DNA of 64,000 bases from an uncultured Bacteroidales bacterium. GTDB lineage: Bacteria; Bacteroidota; Bacteroidia; Bacteroidales; UBA932. The stretch covers positions 1 to 64,000 of the forward strand of contig ONBM01000001.1 in assembly GCA_900316045.1 (NCBI GenBank), read 5' to 3'. The notes under the pieces are model-generated. The model searched no databases. It was not told the DNA's origin and was given only the letters and a program-made list of their open reading frames with translations. The position numbers and the translations under genes were made by a program. Shown piece by piece: positions 16,021 to 24,504 of this stretch; the stretch's first letter is position 1, and every line of letters begins with the position of its first letter.

Positions 16021-16764
16021 ATGGATATTAGGAAGATTTTAATATCACAGCAGAAACCGCTCAATGAGACGCCTTTTGCTGAGCTCAAAAAGAAATTCGG
16101 AGTTGAACTTGACTTCAAGCCTTTTTTCTTGGTCGAACCCCTGAGCTCCATCGAGTTTAGGGCTCAAAGAGTTAACATTTTGGATTATACTGCCATAGTT
16201 TTCTCTTCCAGGCATGCAATCGACGCATTTTTCTCCATCTGCGACGAGCTTCGAGTAAAAGTGCCTGAGACTATGAAATACTTCTGCACTACGGAAGCAG
16301 TGGCAATGTATCTCCAGAAACACATCGTGTACCGCAAGCGCAAGATTTTCTACGGAACCGGCACGCCAGACTCTCTGCTCTCGCAGATTGGCACTAAGAA
16401 TAAGGACGAAAAATTCCTGGTGACCCAGTCAGAGACGAGTAACAGCGTAGTTCTCACCTCCTTGATGGACGCTCAGAAACTGAACTACAAGACTGCGGTT
16501 TTCGTGAAATCAGTGCCTCAGGACTTGAAAGAGACGAAACTTTCAGACTACGACCTGATCGTGGTCTACAATCCTGCCGATGTCGTGTCCATCTTTGAGA
16601 ACTTCCCCGATTTCAAGCAGGGAAACATTAAGTTCATGACTTACGGCAAAAATGTAATCAAGGCTATGGAAGATGCAGGGCTGTCCATCGAGATTAAGGC
16701 TCCGACTCCGGAGACTCCTTCCGTAGCAAGTTCAATCGAACGTTACCTTCTGAGCCATAAATAA
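16021..16764 (+). CDS. hemD: uroporphyrinogen-III synthase family protein
   Basis: A 247-residue protein of the HemD fold, which cyclises hydroxymethylbilane in tetrapyrrole synthesis. The N-terminal KILISQQKP, the central ILDYTAIVFSSRHAIDAFF and the C-terminal YDLIVVYNPADVVSIF match the two-lobed family pattern; sequence conservation in this family is always low. Its stop overlaps the rnpA start (TAATG), and it lies in the order DUF4271-hemD-rnpA-yidD usual for Bacteroidales. No other heme genes are in the window, so the physiological role is unconfirmed here. Confidence 0.87.
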   Translation: MDIRKILISQQKPLNETPFAELKKKFGVELDFKPFFLVEPLSSIEFRAQRVNILDYTAIVFSSRHAIDAFFSICDELRVKVPETMKYFCTTEAVAMYLQKHIVYRKRKIFYGTGTPDSLLSQIGTKNKDEKFLVTQSETSNSVVLTSLMDAQKLNYKTAVFVKSVPQDLKETKLSDYDLIVVYNPADVVSIFENFPDFKQGNIKFMTYGKNVIKAMEDAGLSIEIKAPTPETPSVASSIERYLLSHK

Positions 16765-17114
16765 TGTTCACTCTACCGAAATCTGAACGTCTTAAAGGCA
16801 AGGCGGCGATTTCGGCTCTGATGACGAAGGGCCGATGGGGACGGACTGCGGCTCTGAAATATTGCTGCATGCAGAAAGAGGAATCCGAACCAAACAAAAT
16901 CATGGTCTCGGTGCCCAAGCGTTTGTTCAAGCAAGCTGTAAGGCGAAATCTTCTGAAGCGCAGGCTTAGGGAGGCTTACCGGGTCAGAAAGCACATGGCC
17001 AGAGGAATAGACATTCTTTTCTTATATAATATTAATGAAATATTATCTCAGGAGGAGATTGGAAAACAGGTCGAAGACATTTTGCATGGGCTGGAAACTG
17101 AAGACAAGCGATGA
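16764..17114 (+). CDS. rnpA: ribonuclease P protein component
   Basis: The 116-residue basic subunit of RNase P, which helps the catalytic RNA process tRNA 5' ends. It shows the N-terminal [17 protein letters not shown] and the RNA-binding RNR-like signature [16 protein letters not shown] (near residue 55). Its start overlaps the hemD stop, and its 3' end overlaps the start of yidD, suggesting translational coupling. rpmH and dnaA, its partners in many other phyla, are absent here. Confidence 0.95.
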   Translation: MFTLPKSERLKGKAAISALMTKGRWGRTAALKYCCMQKEESEPNKIMVSVPKRLFKQAVRRNLLKRRLREAYRVRKHMARGIDILFLYNINEILSQEEIGKQVEDILHGLETEDKR

Positions 17115-17358
17115 GCTGCCGCAATGGAGGCAGGTCGTGAGGAAAGCGCTTAGCTTTCCGTTCACGGCTCTCATCGTGTTCTACAGAGTAGTCATCGGCC
17201 CGTACGTGCCTAAGACCTGCCGTTTCGAGCCATCATGCTCGACATACGCCTTGCTGGCATTCAAGAAATGGGGTCCTTTCAAAGGCCTTGTGCTTACGGC
17301 ATGGCGTCTGCTCCGCTGCAATCCATGGGGCGGCAGCGGCTACGACCCAGTGCCATAG
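17086..17358 (+). CDS. yidD: YidD, membrane protein insertion efficiency factor
   Basis: A 90-residue member of the YidD family, which helps YidC insert membrane proteins. The three-cysteine signature is present: [16 protein letters not shown] and [16 protein letters not shown]. It starts [13 protein letters not shown], overlapping rnpA by 29 nt; an in-frame ATG at 17035 would add 17 residues rich in arginine and is less likely. An amphipathic N-terminal helix ([17 protein letters not shown]) is typical. Confidence 0.93.
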   Translation: MGWKLKTSDELPQWRQVVRKALSFPFTALIVFYRVVIGPYVPKTCRFEPSCSTYALLAFKKWGPFKGLVLTAWRLLRCNPWGGSGYDPVP

Positions 17359-17402
17359 GCAGGCTTCCAGCAGCCTGTCGGGATATATTCATAGAATTAT
17401 TT

Positions 17403-17816
17403 TTAACGCAGCCGAGATGAATTTTTCACCATCATCTCGTCTTTGAATATATTCCTGGCGGCCAGAAAATTGAGGATTGCCGCCAAAAGCGGGAATATGT
17501 TAGGTACCGTGAATATGAACTCATCTCCGGAAGTGAAGAACTCGACGGCTATCCACAACTGGAGGGCAATCATCAGTATCGCAGAAAGCACTGCCGTGCG
17601 CATCTGAAAGATTCGGTGCGAATATACCGTAAGAGCTATCAGCTGGAGCAGCCCGATTACGATCAGCAACACCAAGTAAGGCACGAACTGAGCAAATTTC
17701 AATTCCTCTGCCCTAGTGCCCCCAGGGCCGAGCACATAGCACCTGACGCAAAAAAACATAGCCACGATTAGACCCGTGGCTATAGCCAAATATAAAGTCT
17801 GAATTCTTTGCCACAT
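17403..17816 (-). CDS. DUF4293 membrane protein
   Basis: A 137-residue protein with four hydrophobic helices, beginning MWQRIQTLYLAIATGLIVAM, the N-terminal pattern of the Bacteroidota-specific DUF4293 family. Function unknown. A TATTTTTG box (17828-17821) ends 4 nt before the ATG, so its message is probably leaderless. Convergent with yidD. Confidence 0.75.
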   Translation of the reverse strand: MWQRIQTLYLAIATGLIVAMFFCVRCYVLGPGGTRAEELKFAQFVPYLVLLIVIGLLQLIALTVYSHRIFQMRTAVLSAILMIALQLWIAVEFFTSGDEFIFTVPNIFPLLAAILNFLAARNIFKDEMMVKNSSRLR

Positions 17817-17820
17817 GATG

Positions 17821-17857
17821 CAAAAATAGTTTTTTAAAACGGAATTTCATATCTTTG
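17821..17857. promoter_or_regulatory. divergent -7 boxes for DUF4293 and the nucleoside phosphorylase
   Basis: Minus strand TATTTTTG (17828-17821) serves DUF4293. Plus strand TATCTTTG (17850-17857) serves the phosphorylase gene, giving a leader of about 27 nt. Confidence 0.5.
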
Positions 17858-17888
17858 AGCCTGTTTAACACTAAAAATATTCGTTAAC

Positions 17889-18764
17889 ATGAGAATACCA
17901 GAATCAGAATTATTGATAAACGGGGACGGATCGGCTTTCCACATTCACATGAAGCCGGAGGAATTGGCTGACATCGTGATACTTGTCGGCGATCCCGGAA
18001 GAGTGGAAGTGATCGGTGGGTATCTTTCCGACAGAGAGTTCACTCACTCTTCAAGAGAGTTTGTCTCCACTACTGGAATGTACAAAGGCAAGCGCATGAC
18101 TGTACTATCCACTGGCATCGGAACGGACAACATCGACATCGTTATGACAGAGCTGGACGCTCTTGCAAACGTGGATTTCTCGACGAGGGAGCCGAAGAGC
18201 GAGCATCGGACTCTGACAGTGCTGAGGATTGGCACTTGCGGAGCCATTCATCCGGACATTCCTTTAGGCTCCGCAATATTCTCGCACTACTCCGTTGGCT
18301 GCGACGGCATGCTGAACTGGTACGCAGGCCGCAGCAAAATCACGAACGCTGCCATGGAAGAGGCTTTCAAGGAGCATATGAAATGGAACTGCAACCTGCC
18401 TTCGCCTTATTTCGTTAAGGCAAGCGACAAGCTGATTGCCGCATTCGAGAAGGAGACGGTTAAAGGCGTGACGATCTCTGCTCCTGGCTTCTACGGGCCT
18501 CAGGGCCGTTCCGTCAGGCTTGGGCTTGCGATGCCTGACATGCTGAAGGATCTGGAATCTTTCCGTTTCGGAGAATACAGGATTACGAACATAGAGATGG
18601 AGAGTTCGGCCGTGGCAGGAATGGGTCTTCTGCTCGGACACGATTGTGGCACGGTTTGCTGCGCCATAGCCAATCGTTACCTCAAGAGCAGCAACACCGA
18701 CTACAAGCCTCAGGTCAGAACCGTCGTCGAAATGGCCCTCGACCGCCTTGCCGGATTGTCATGA
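17889..18764 (+). CDS. nucleoside phosphorylase (uridine phosphorylase-like)
   Basis: A 291-residue member of the purine/uridine phosphorylase family (PNP_UDP_1), which cleaves nucleosides with phosphate to a base and ribose-1-phosphate. Visible: the phosphate loop VGDPGRVEVI, the STGIGTDNIDIVMTEL segment, LRIGTCGAIHPDIPLG and the ribose-binding IEMESSAVAGMG near residue 240. These fit the uridine phosphorylase branch better than hexameric PNP, but the base specificity is not certain. Its 3' end overlaps the convergent LytTR gene by 6 nt. Confidence 0.88.
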   Translation: MRIPESELLINGDGSAFHIHMKPEELADIVILVGDPGRVEVIGGYLSDREFTHSSREFVSTTGMYKGKRMTVLSTGIGTDNIDIVMTELDALANVDFSTREPKSEHRTLTVLRIGTCGAIHPDIPLGSAIFSHYSVGCDGMLNWYAGRSKITNAAMEEAFKEHMKWNCNLPSPYFVKASDKLIAAFEKETVKGVTISAPGFYGPQGRSVRLGLAMPDMLKDLESFRFGEYRITNIEMESSAVAGMGLLLGHDCGTVCCAIANRYLKSSNTDYKPQVRTVVEMALDRLAGLS

Positions 18765-19634
18765 CCTGTTATTGAATAAGGAAAGGACGTTCTCTGAATA
18801 TGTCTTAGAAATAGGTATGGGCTTGATCGCATCGTTGCCGAGGTCAAGCTCGTATCCGTCTTTCTCTTTGCGGAGGATTCTGACCTTTTGCATGTTCACG
18901 ATGTACTTCCTATGGCAGCGCACGAGACTGCTGCCCCTGAAACTTTCTTCCACCGTTTTTAAGCGGCAACGCAGCATATACCTTTTAAGTTCGCCTTTAC
19001 TGTCTGTGTACCATACATTTATGTAATTATCATCAGACTCGATGTAGTAGAGATTGTCCAGATTGACGGAGAGCCTTAGCACGCCCCCATTATCGAAAAG
19101 CGTTACCTTTTCCAGCTGGGAAGGAGCCAAGGCCTCATCTGAGACTACATTATCATAATTCAGAAGACGGATGGTCTTGTTTTTGTCGTTGATGGCGAAA
19201 TACATTCCCGCGATGATGTAAGGAATTATAATAGAAATCGTCCCATACACTAAAGAATTGCCAAGGATTCGTGGAAACTGATCCCAGCCTATCTTAGTGA
19301 TAGGCACGGTAAGGAATGTGTACGCAAGACATATTATTATCACCTCAGCTGCATCCCAGCTCACATAACCCAGGTAAGTCATCTTTATCTTAGTCCTGGT
19401 CTTATACATCACGAATTTACTAAGAATCACGAGGAGCAAAGAACCTAATGCGAAAAGCAGCGTAAAGAAAAAGAATAATGAGTTGCCTAGACGAAACCAA
19501 GCATTATGCGAGAACGGTATGCTCACGAGCAGGAAGACGATGGAGAAAAGCGCCGTGAAAACCACGGTGCCAATGAGCTGGTATTTTCCGCGGAGATATT
19601 CAGGAATTGCATTTCCGAGGCCTTTCTTTGTCAT
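18759..19634 (-). CDS. membrane-anchored LytTR transcription regulator
   Basis: A 291-residue protein with four membrane helices in the first 150 residues (VVFTALFSIVFLLVSI and others) and a C-terminal LytTR DNA-binding domain: LYYIESDDNYINVWY, then KTVEESFRGSSLVRCHRKYIVNM. LytTR domains bind imperfect direct repeats. There is no receiver domain; the membrane part probably senses the signal. No cognate kinase is adjacent. A TATATTTG box lies at 19661-19654, about 20 nt upstream. Divergent from the fab cluster, which it could regulate; that is inference. Confidence 0.85.
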   Translation of the reverse strand: MTKKGLGNAIPEYLRGKYQLIGTVVFTALFSIVFLLVSIPFSHNAWFRLGNSLFFFFTLLFALGSLLLVILSKFVMYKTRTKIKMTYLGYVSWDAAEVIIICLAYTFLTVPITKIGWDQFPRILGNSLVYGTISIIIPYIIAGMYFAINDKNKTIRLLNYDNVVSDEALAPSQLEKVTLFDNGGVLRLSVNLDNLYYIESDDNYINVWYTDSKGELKRYMLRCRLKTVEESFRGSSLVRCHRKYIVNMQKVRILRKEKDGYELDLGNDAIKPIPISKTYSENVLSLFNNRS

Positions 19635-19765
19635 ATTCGTTCATTTCTGCTTGCAAATATAGCAAAATTCCGCATCTTGGAATTTCGCGATTTTACCCCA
19701 CATTTCAAACAATCGCCCCCATCGCCAACTTTGAACTAGATTTTTCGATCGTTCGCCACATAAAT

Positions 19766-19796
19766 TTTGAGATAATAATTAACAGTCATAATTTTG
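19766..19796 (+). promoter_or_regulatory. fabH promoter
   Basis: TTTG (19766-19769), 19 nt, then TAATTTTG (19789-19796): a textbook Bacteroidota promoter. Initiation near 19800 gives a leader of about 20 nt. Confidence 0.65.
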
Positions 19797-19820
19797 CACG
19801 AATCTATAAATGTTAAGAGT

Positions 19821-20768
19821 ATGAGAATAATAGGGACAGGTAGCGCACTGCCGAAGAAAGTGGTTACCAATGACATGCTTGCCGAATTCCTGGACACTAG
19901 CGACGAGTGGATAACGACTAGGACAGGGATAAAATCCAGGCATGTGATCTCGGATGAGAATATAGAAGACCTTGGAGTCGAGGCTGCGAGGAAAGCTCTT
20001 GATATGGCTGGACTGAAGCCTCAGGACATCGATTTTTTCATCTGCTCGAATGTCGTGACCGAATACATGACTCCCGGACTTAGCAGCGTCATCGGGGAAC
20101 TCCTTGGTCTGACCTGCCCGATGATAGATATTAATTGCGCATGCCCTGGCTTCATCTTTTCGTTGGATATCGCAGAAAGTTACTACAAGGCAGGGAAAGT
20201 GAAGAACGTGCTTATCGCTTGCGTGGAGGAACCAACGAGGATGGCCAGCTGGAATGACCGTTCCACATGCGTGTTGTTCGGAGATGGGGCCGGCTCTGTC
20301 GTGCTGACCGCCGGCGACAGCATAATGGCCACCAGGCTGCACGCTGAACCTGCGACAGACAAAATATGGCAGAAGAGAAAACTCGTCAGCACTCCATTCA
20401 TCACTAAGGAAGAAGAAGAGTTCACTCTCCAGATGAAAGGCAGGGATGTGTTCAAATTCGCAGTGAATGCTTGCTGCCACGGCCTGGACGAGGTTCTCGC
20501 GCAGGCTGGAATTCCGAAAGACAAAGTGGCCTATTACATGGTTCATCAGGCAAACCAGAGAATCATAGATGCTATAATCAACTATATGGGAGAGCCGGCA
20601 TCGAAATTCCCCGTGAACATCACCGACCATGGCAACACATCTTCAGCTTCATGCCCTATACTGCTAGACGAATGCAACCGTAAAGGCACATTCAAGAAAG
20701 GTGACATTCTTGCGTTCAGCGCTTTTGGCGCAGGTCTTCTCTCTGCCGAGGCTGTAATAGAATGGTAA
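19821..20768 (+). CDS. fabH: 3-oxoacyl-ACP synthase III
   Basis: A 315-residue thiolase-fold condensing enzyme that starts fatty acid chains by joining an acyl-CoA to malonyl-ACP. The catalytic triad is visible: cysteine in NCACPGF (near residue 110), histidine in VHQANQR and asparagine in DHGNTSSAS. The start at 19821 (MRIIGTGSALPKK) follows the promoter; the frame upstream is not family-like. It heads a fabH-fabF-fabZ cluster; no acyl carrier protein gene is present nearby. Confidence 0.93.
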   Translation: MRIIGTGSALPKKVVTNDMLAEFLDTSDEWITTRTGIKSRHVISDENIEDLGVEAARKALDMAGLKPQDIDFFICSNVVTEYMTPGLSSVIGELLGLTCPMIDINCACPGFIFSLDIAESYYKAGKVKNVLIACVEEPTRMASWNDRSTCVLFGDGAGSVVLTAGDSIMATRLHAEPATDKIWQKRKLVSTPFITKEEEEFTLQMKGRDVFKFAVNACCHGLDEVLAQAGIPKDKVAYYMVHQANQRIIDAIINYMGEPASKFPVNITDHGNTSSASCPILLDECNRKGTFKKGDILAFSAFGAGLLSAEAVIEW

Positions 20769-20783
20769 ACCAAAGAATATTAT

Positions 20784-20791
20784 TAAATTTG
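20784..20791 (+). promoter_or_regulatory. -7 box ahead of fabF
   Basis: TAAATTTG between fabH and fabF, 33 nt before the fabF ATG. The -33 element is weak. Confidence 0.35.
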
Positions 20792-20823
20792 CAATCACTT
20801 GAATCAGAAAAACCTTTAACAAC

Positions 20824-22083
20824 ATGGATAAAAGAGTAGTCGTAACTGGAATGGGCATCATCTCGCCTGTAGGAAATGATTTGCAGACATACTGGAAAAA
20901 TCTTTGCGATGGCGTCTGCGGCATTGATTTCATCAATGATTTTCCGACAGACAATCTTCCTGTCAGAATTGCTGGCAAGATTAAGGATTTCACTCCTGAG
21001 AACTACGGAATGGACAAGGCATTCATTCGTAAACAAGACAAATTCACTCTTTACGGCGTCGCAGCTGCCTATCAGGCAATGCAGCAGGCCGGCCTTCACG
21101 CAGAAGGCGAGGAGCAGAACATCGACCCGTTCAGGCTTGGAGTCTATGTCGGTTCTGGAATCGGAGGCTTCGAGACTCAATACAGAGAGACCCAGAAAAT
21201 GATCGAAGATCCTTCCGGCGAATGGATTTCCCCATTGTTCATACCAACAATGATTTCGAATATCTGCGCAGGCCACATAGCGATCAAGCATCATGCAGAA
21301 GGTCCTTGCCTGGACATAGTAACGGCTTGCGCCACCTCTACTAATTCAATAGGAGAAGCTTATAGGGCGATAAAACATGGTTACTGCGATGCAATCATAG
21401 CAGGCGGAAGCGAGAACGCCACTATTCCTCTTGGAATTGCCGGCTTCGCAAATGCGAAAGCGCTTTCTCGCGCCACTGACCCTCATTATGCATCCCTTCC
21501 TTTCAATGCGAACAGAGGTGGTTTCGTAATGGGAGATGGAGCCGGAATATTAGTTCTTGAGGAATATGAGCACGCAAAAGCCCGCGGCGCTCAAATCATT
21601 GCCGAAATCGTCGGCTATGGCAACACTTGCGACGCATACCACTCTACGGCACCAAGGCCGGAGGGAACGACTCAGGCTGAATGCATCAGGCAAGCTGTAA
21701 AAGAGGCCGGCCTGGACGCAAGCAAAGATGTCATGTACATCAATGCTCACGGAACAGGAACTCACCTGAACGACGCAGCCGAGACGAAAGCATACAAGCT
21801 GGCTCTTGGAGACTTTGCGTACAAGGCCCACATCAGTTCCATAAAATCTATGACGGGACACATGTTCGGAGCTGCTGGCGCAGCGGAAGCAATCGCCACG
21901 ATATTGGCCTTAAGGGATGGCATCTGCCCTCCTACGATTAACTTGGACACGCCAGACCCTGAATGTGACCTTGACTACACTCCGAATAAAGCCGTTAAGG
22001 CCGATATTACCATTGGCATTTCCGATTCGTTTGGTTTCGGGGGCCATGATGCTTGCGTAGCATTCAGAAAATGTTTAGATTAA
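20824..22083 (+). CDS. fabF: beta-ketoacyl-ACP synthase II
   Basis: A 419-residue elongation condensing enzyme. The active-site cysteine is in TACATSTNSIGEA (near residue 165), the first histidine in NAHGTGTHLND and the second in KSMTGHMFGAAGAAEA; the N-terminal RVVVTGMGIISPVG is typical. Length and motifs match FabF. It lies 55 nt downstream of fabH and 24 nt upstream of the dehydratase gene, so the three probably act together in chain elongation. Confidence 0.92.
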   Translation: MDKRVVVTGMGIISPVGNDLQTYWKNLCDGVCGIDFINDFPTDNLPVRIAGKIKDFTPENYGMDKAFIRKQDKFTLYGVAAAYQAMQQAGLHAEGEEQNIDPFRLGVYVGSGIGGFETQYRETQKMIEDPSGEWISPLFIPTMISNICAGHIAIKHHAEGPCLDIVTACATSTNSIGEAYRAIKHGYCDAIIAGGSENATIPLGIAGFANAKALSRATDPHYASLPFNANRGGFVMGDGAGILVLEEYEHAKARGAQIIAEIVGYGNTCDAYHSTAPRPEGTTQAECIRQAVKEAGLDASKDVMYINAHGTGTHLNDAAETKAYKLALGDFAYKAHISSIKSMTGHMFGAAGAAEAIATILALRDGICPPTINLDTPDPECDLDYTPNKAVKADITIGISDSFGFGGHDACVAFRKCLD

Positions 22084-22107
22084 TACCACAAAAAAGACTG
22101 TACTGCT

Positions 22108-22533
22108 ATGATGAATATTGATGAAATAAAAACTTTCCTGCCACACAGGGAGCCTATGCTGCTCATCGAGACAGCGGACATCGACTCTGAGGGGAGGGCC
22201 CACTGCACCTACAGAATCAAAGAAGATGAATTCTTCACCAGAGGTCATTTCCCTGGCAATCCAATCGTTCCAGGAGTCATTCAGTGCGAAATCATGGCGC
22301 AGAGCTGCGCAGTGCTCGTCAAGGACGAAATTCCCGGGCATATAACTCTTTATGCCGGTCTGGACAAGGTCAGGTTCAAGAATATGGTGCGTCCTGGGGA
22401 TTTATGCGAAGTCACGGCACAACTTGACGAGAGAAGAGGAGACATGTTCTTCTGCACTGCCAAGCTGGAAGTGGGCGGAAAGCTTTGCGCAAAGGGCAAG
22501 CTGACTTTCGCCCTTATCCCTAAAGAGCAATGA
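22108..22533 (+). CDS. 3-hydroxyacyl-ACP dehydratase, FabZ-like
   Basis: A 141-residue hot-dog-fold protein with LPHREPMLLIE, the catalytic histidine in RGHFPGNPIVPG and the glutamate in IQCEIMAQS, the FabZ/FabA-type pattern. It should dehydrate 3-hydroxyacyl-ACP. It follows fabF closely and overlaps the next gene by 4 nt (ATGA). FabZ enzymes elsewhere in Bacteroidota are often fused to LpxC; this is a stand-alone form. Confidence 0.87.
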   Translation: MMNIDEIKTFLPHREPMLLIETADIDSEGRAHCTYRIKEDEFFTRGHFPGNPIVPGVIQCEIMAQSCAVLVKDEIPGHITLYAGLDKVRFKNMVRPGDLCEVTAQLDERRGDMFFCTAKLEVGGKLCAKGKLTFALIPKEQ

Positions 22534-23249
22534 CCTATCGTCAAATAAAAGAAAATGAATATGATGACTTGTCCTTGCGGATTCTCTACGAGGACAATCA
22601 TCTTTTAATATTCAACAAGAAGCCAGGCGAGATAGTGCAAAGCGACAAAACTGGTGACGAGTGCCTGGCCGAAACACTTAAGGCTTTCATTGCCCGGAGA
22701 GACAGTAAGCCTGGCTGTGTTTATCTTGGCATCCCGCATCGCTTGGATAGGCCAGTCAGCGGAATAGTCGTATTTGCGAAGACCTCAAAGGCCATGGACA
22801 GGATGTCCGAATTGTTCCGCACTGGCGCCATTCGTAAAACATACTGGGCATTGTGCATTAAAGCCCCAGAAATAGAAACCAGGGAATTGGATGACTGGTT
22901 GGTTCGCAATGAGAAGATGAATAAGAGCTTCATCGCCAGGGATGGAGAAAAAACTCCCGGGGCCAAGCTTGCAAAACTAATCTACAGGCACTTGGGAAAC
23001 ACTGACCGATATGCCCTCTTAGAAGTCGAGCTGCTGACAGGACGGCATCACCAGATACGTTGCCAGCTGGCAAACATCGGCTGCATCATTAAAGGAGACT
23101 TAAAGTACGGCGCTCCTCGTTCTAATCCAGACGGTAGCATATCCCTACACTCTAGGAATATAAAATTCGAGCATCCGGTCAGGAAAGAACCGATAGAAGT
23201 CACTGCACCTGTTCCACCCAGCTGGAAGGGCGTAGAGAAGTTCTTGTAA
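22530..23249 (+). CDS. RluA-family pseudouridine synthase
   Basis: A 239-residue RNA pseudouridine synthase. The catalytic aspartate lies in HRLDRPVSGIVVFAK, followed by RKTYWAL and the C-terminal GRHHQIRCQLA and LHSRNIKFEHPV. There is no S4 domain. The target uridine (rRNA or tRNA) is not readable from the sequence. It is coupled to the dehydratase gene through ATGA. Its last 50 nt overlap the 3' end of the convergent AraC gene. Confidence 0.9.
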   Translation: MTYRQIKENEYDDLSLRILYEDNHLLIFNKKPGEIVQSDKTGDECLAETLKAFIARRDSKPGCVYLGIPHRLDRPVSGIVVFAKTSKAMDRMSELFRTGAIRKTYWALCIKAPEIETRELDDWLVRNEKMNKSFIARDGEKTPGAKLAKLIYRHLGNTDRYALLEVELLTGRHHQIRCQLANIGCIIKGDLKYGAPRSNPDGSISLHSRNIKFEHPVRKEPIEVTAPVPPSWKGVEKFL

Positions 23250-24336
23250 GCTCTCGATATCTCCCCGCAAGATATTCTTCTATCCAATCCGTCGGAGTCG
23301 CCCCAGCATTCATTTTAAAAGCCATGTTGAATGTGGCTGTCGAATGGAAACCGGACATCTCCGCCACTTCGGCCAACTTTTTCCTGGGTTCCCTCTTAAG
23401 GATTTCCATCGCATGGCAGATCCTGTAATAGTTTATGAATTGCCGGAAATTCTTGCCAGAGAACATATTTATAGTCTTGGAAAGATAAAGCTTATTGCAG
23501 AACATGCATCTGGACAGGTCATCCATATCAAAATCCTCCTTAAGGAAAGGCTTTTTCTCCAGCATCAGTCTTACGATCCTGTCGTAAATGCCCTGCATGC
23601 GTTCTTTCTCTTCGTCTGCCTCGCTTTTCCTCCTGAATCCAGAGTTATTCCTCATAGTTTCCTCCATCTTCGCAACCTCTTCCTTCATTGACTTGAGCAA
23701 GAATTTGCTATTGGTGACGAACTTGATGAATGCGATGATGAACTGAAAAAGGAACAAGGCACCGGATAAAAATATAAGGATGTGCTGTGGCAAGCCTTTC
23801 ATGCGGCTGGAGCAGAAACAGAGTATTGCTATCAGCAAAAATATGATAGTGAAAACGAATCTGACATATTCATGGACTAGATTGACTATCGTCGCCTCTC
23901 TCAAAATCTGCCTGATGGCAGAAATATTGAAAAGCATCAGCAAGATAGTGCCAGAAAGCACGAGAAACAAATTAGCCATCGGGATAACGAAGAATCTGTC
24001 ATTACCCAAAAACGTCCAATCCAGGTAATAAGGTGCCTTTACGAAGAGATTCACCGCAAAAGCGGCAATCGAGAATCCTAGCCCGAAGCGTAATCTGTTT
24101 TCGGAGACATAAACATAGAGCATTACTTCATCGGCTATGGCCAGATCGAGGACGTTGTCGTAATAACCAGATTCACCATATTCAAAAAAATCCATCAAGA
24201 TAAGCAGGATGCTGGACAAACAAATAATGCCAAGCGTGATTGTTTTGAGAAGTTCCTCCTTAACTGTCTTTTTTATCTTATAGGTAAAGAGCAAAAAAAT
24301 AATAGCTATCTCTACCATTATTATAATGGTAAACAT
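23200..24336 (-). CDS. membrane-bound AraC-family regulator
   Basis: A 378-residue protein with about six to seven N-terminal membrane helices (to about residue 210), a charged linker (RRKSEADEEKERMQGI) and a C-terminal AraC domain. The second helix-turn-helix reads LAEVAEMSGFHSTATFNMAFK followed by GATPTDWIEEY. The architecture suggests signal perception in the membrane. Start codons at 24336 or at a methionine six residues later (MVEIAI) are both possible. A TATATTTC box (24374-24367) and two direct repeats (24469-24500) lie upstream. Confidence 0.85.
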   Translation of the reverse strand: MFTIIIMVEIAIIFLLFTYKIKKTVKEELLKTITLGIICLSSILLILMDFFEYGESGYYDNVLDLAIADEVMLYVYVSENRLRFGLGFSIAAFAVNLFVKAPYYLDWTFLGNDRFFVIPMANLFLVLSGTILLMLFNISAIRQILREATIVNLVHEYVRFVFTIIFLLIAILCFCSSRMKGLPQHILIFLSGALFLFQFIIAFIKFVTNSKFLLKSMKEEVAKMEETMRNNSGFRRKSEADEEKERMQGIYDRIVRLMLEKKPFLKEDFDMDDLSRCMFCNKLYLSKTINMFSGKNFRQFINYYRICHAMEILKREPRKKLAEVAEMSGFHSTATFNMAFKMNAGATPTDWIEEYLAGRYRELTRTSLRPSSWVEQVQ

Positions 24337-24397
24337 TGGTATTGAAAGTTTTAAAAGTTAACTTCCGAAATATAGCGAGAAAACGATTAAATGTCAT

Positions 24398-24411
24398 GGA
24401 ATTTCAATTCC
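24398..24411. repeat. short inverted repeat upstream of the AraC gene
   Basis: GGAATT-tc-AATTCC, perfect 6-bp arms, about 25 nt upstream of the near-consensus -7 box of the AraC gene. It could be an operator; nothing else supports that. Confidence 0.3.
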
Positions 24412-24468
24412 GGAAGCTAATTTTTTTATCTTTCTATATAAAATTTCTGTTTTTTGAAGAGCCTTATA

Positions 24469-24500
24469 TTTTTTTTGCGCCCTATCGATTTTTTTTGCGC
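24469..24500. repeat. direct repeat TTTTTTTTGCGC, period 20 bp
   Basis: TTTTTTTTGCGC occurs at 24469-24480 and 24489-24500. The 20-bp period is about two DNA turns, as in direct-repeat binding sites of AraC proteins. It lies about 130 bp upstream of the AraC gene and just after the end of the yitT gene. The A/T runs could equally be a simple AT-rich spacer. Confidence 0.4.
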
Positions 24501-24504
24501 TATA

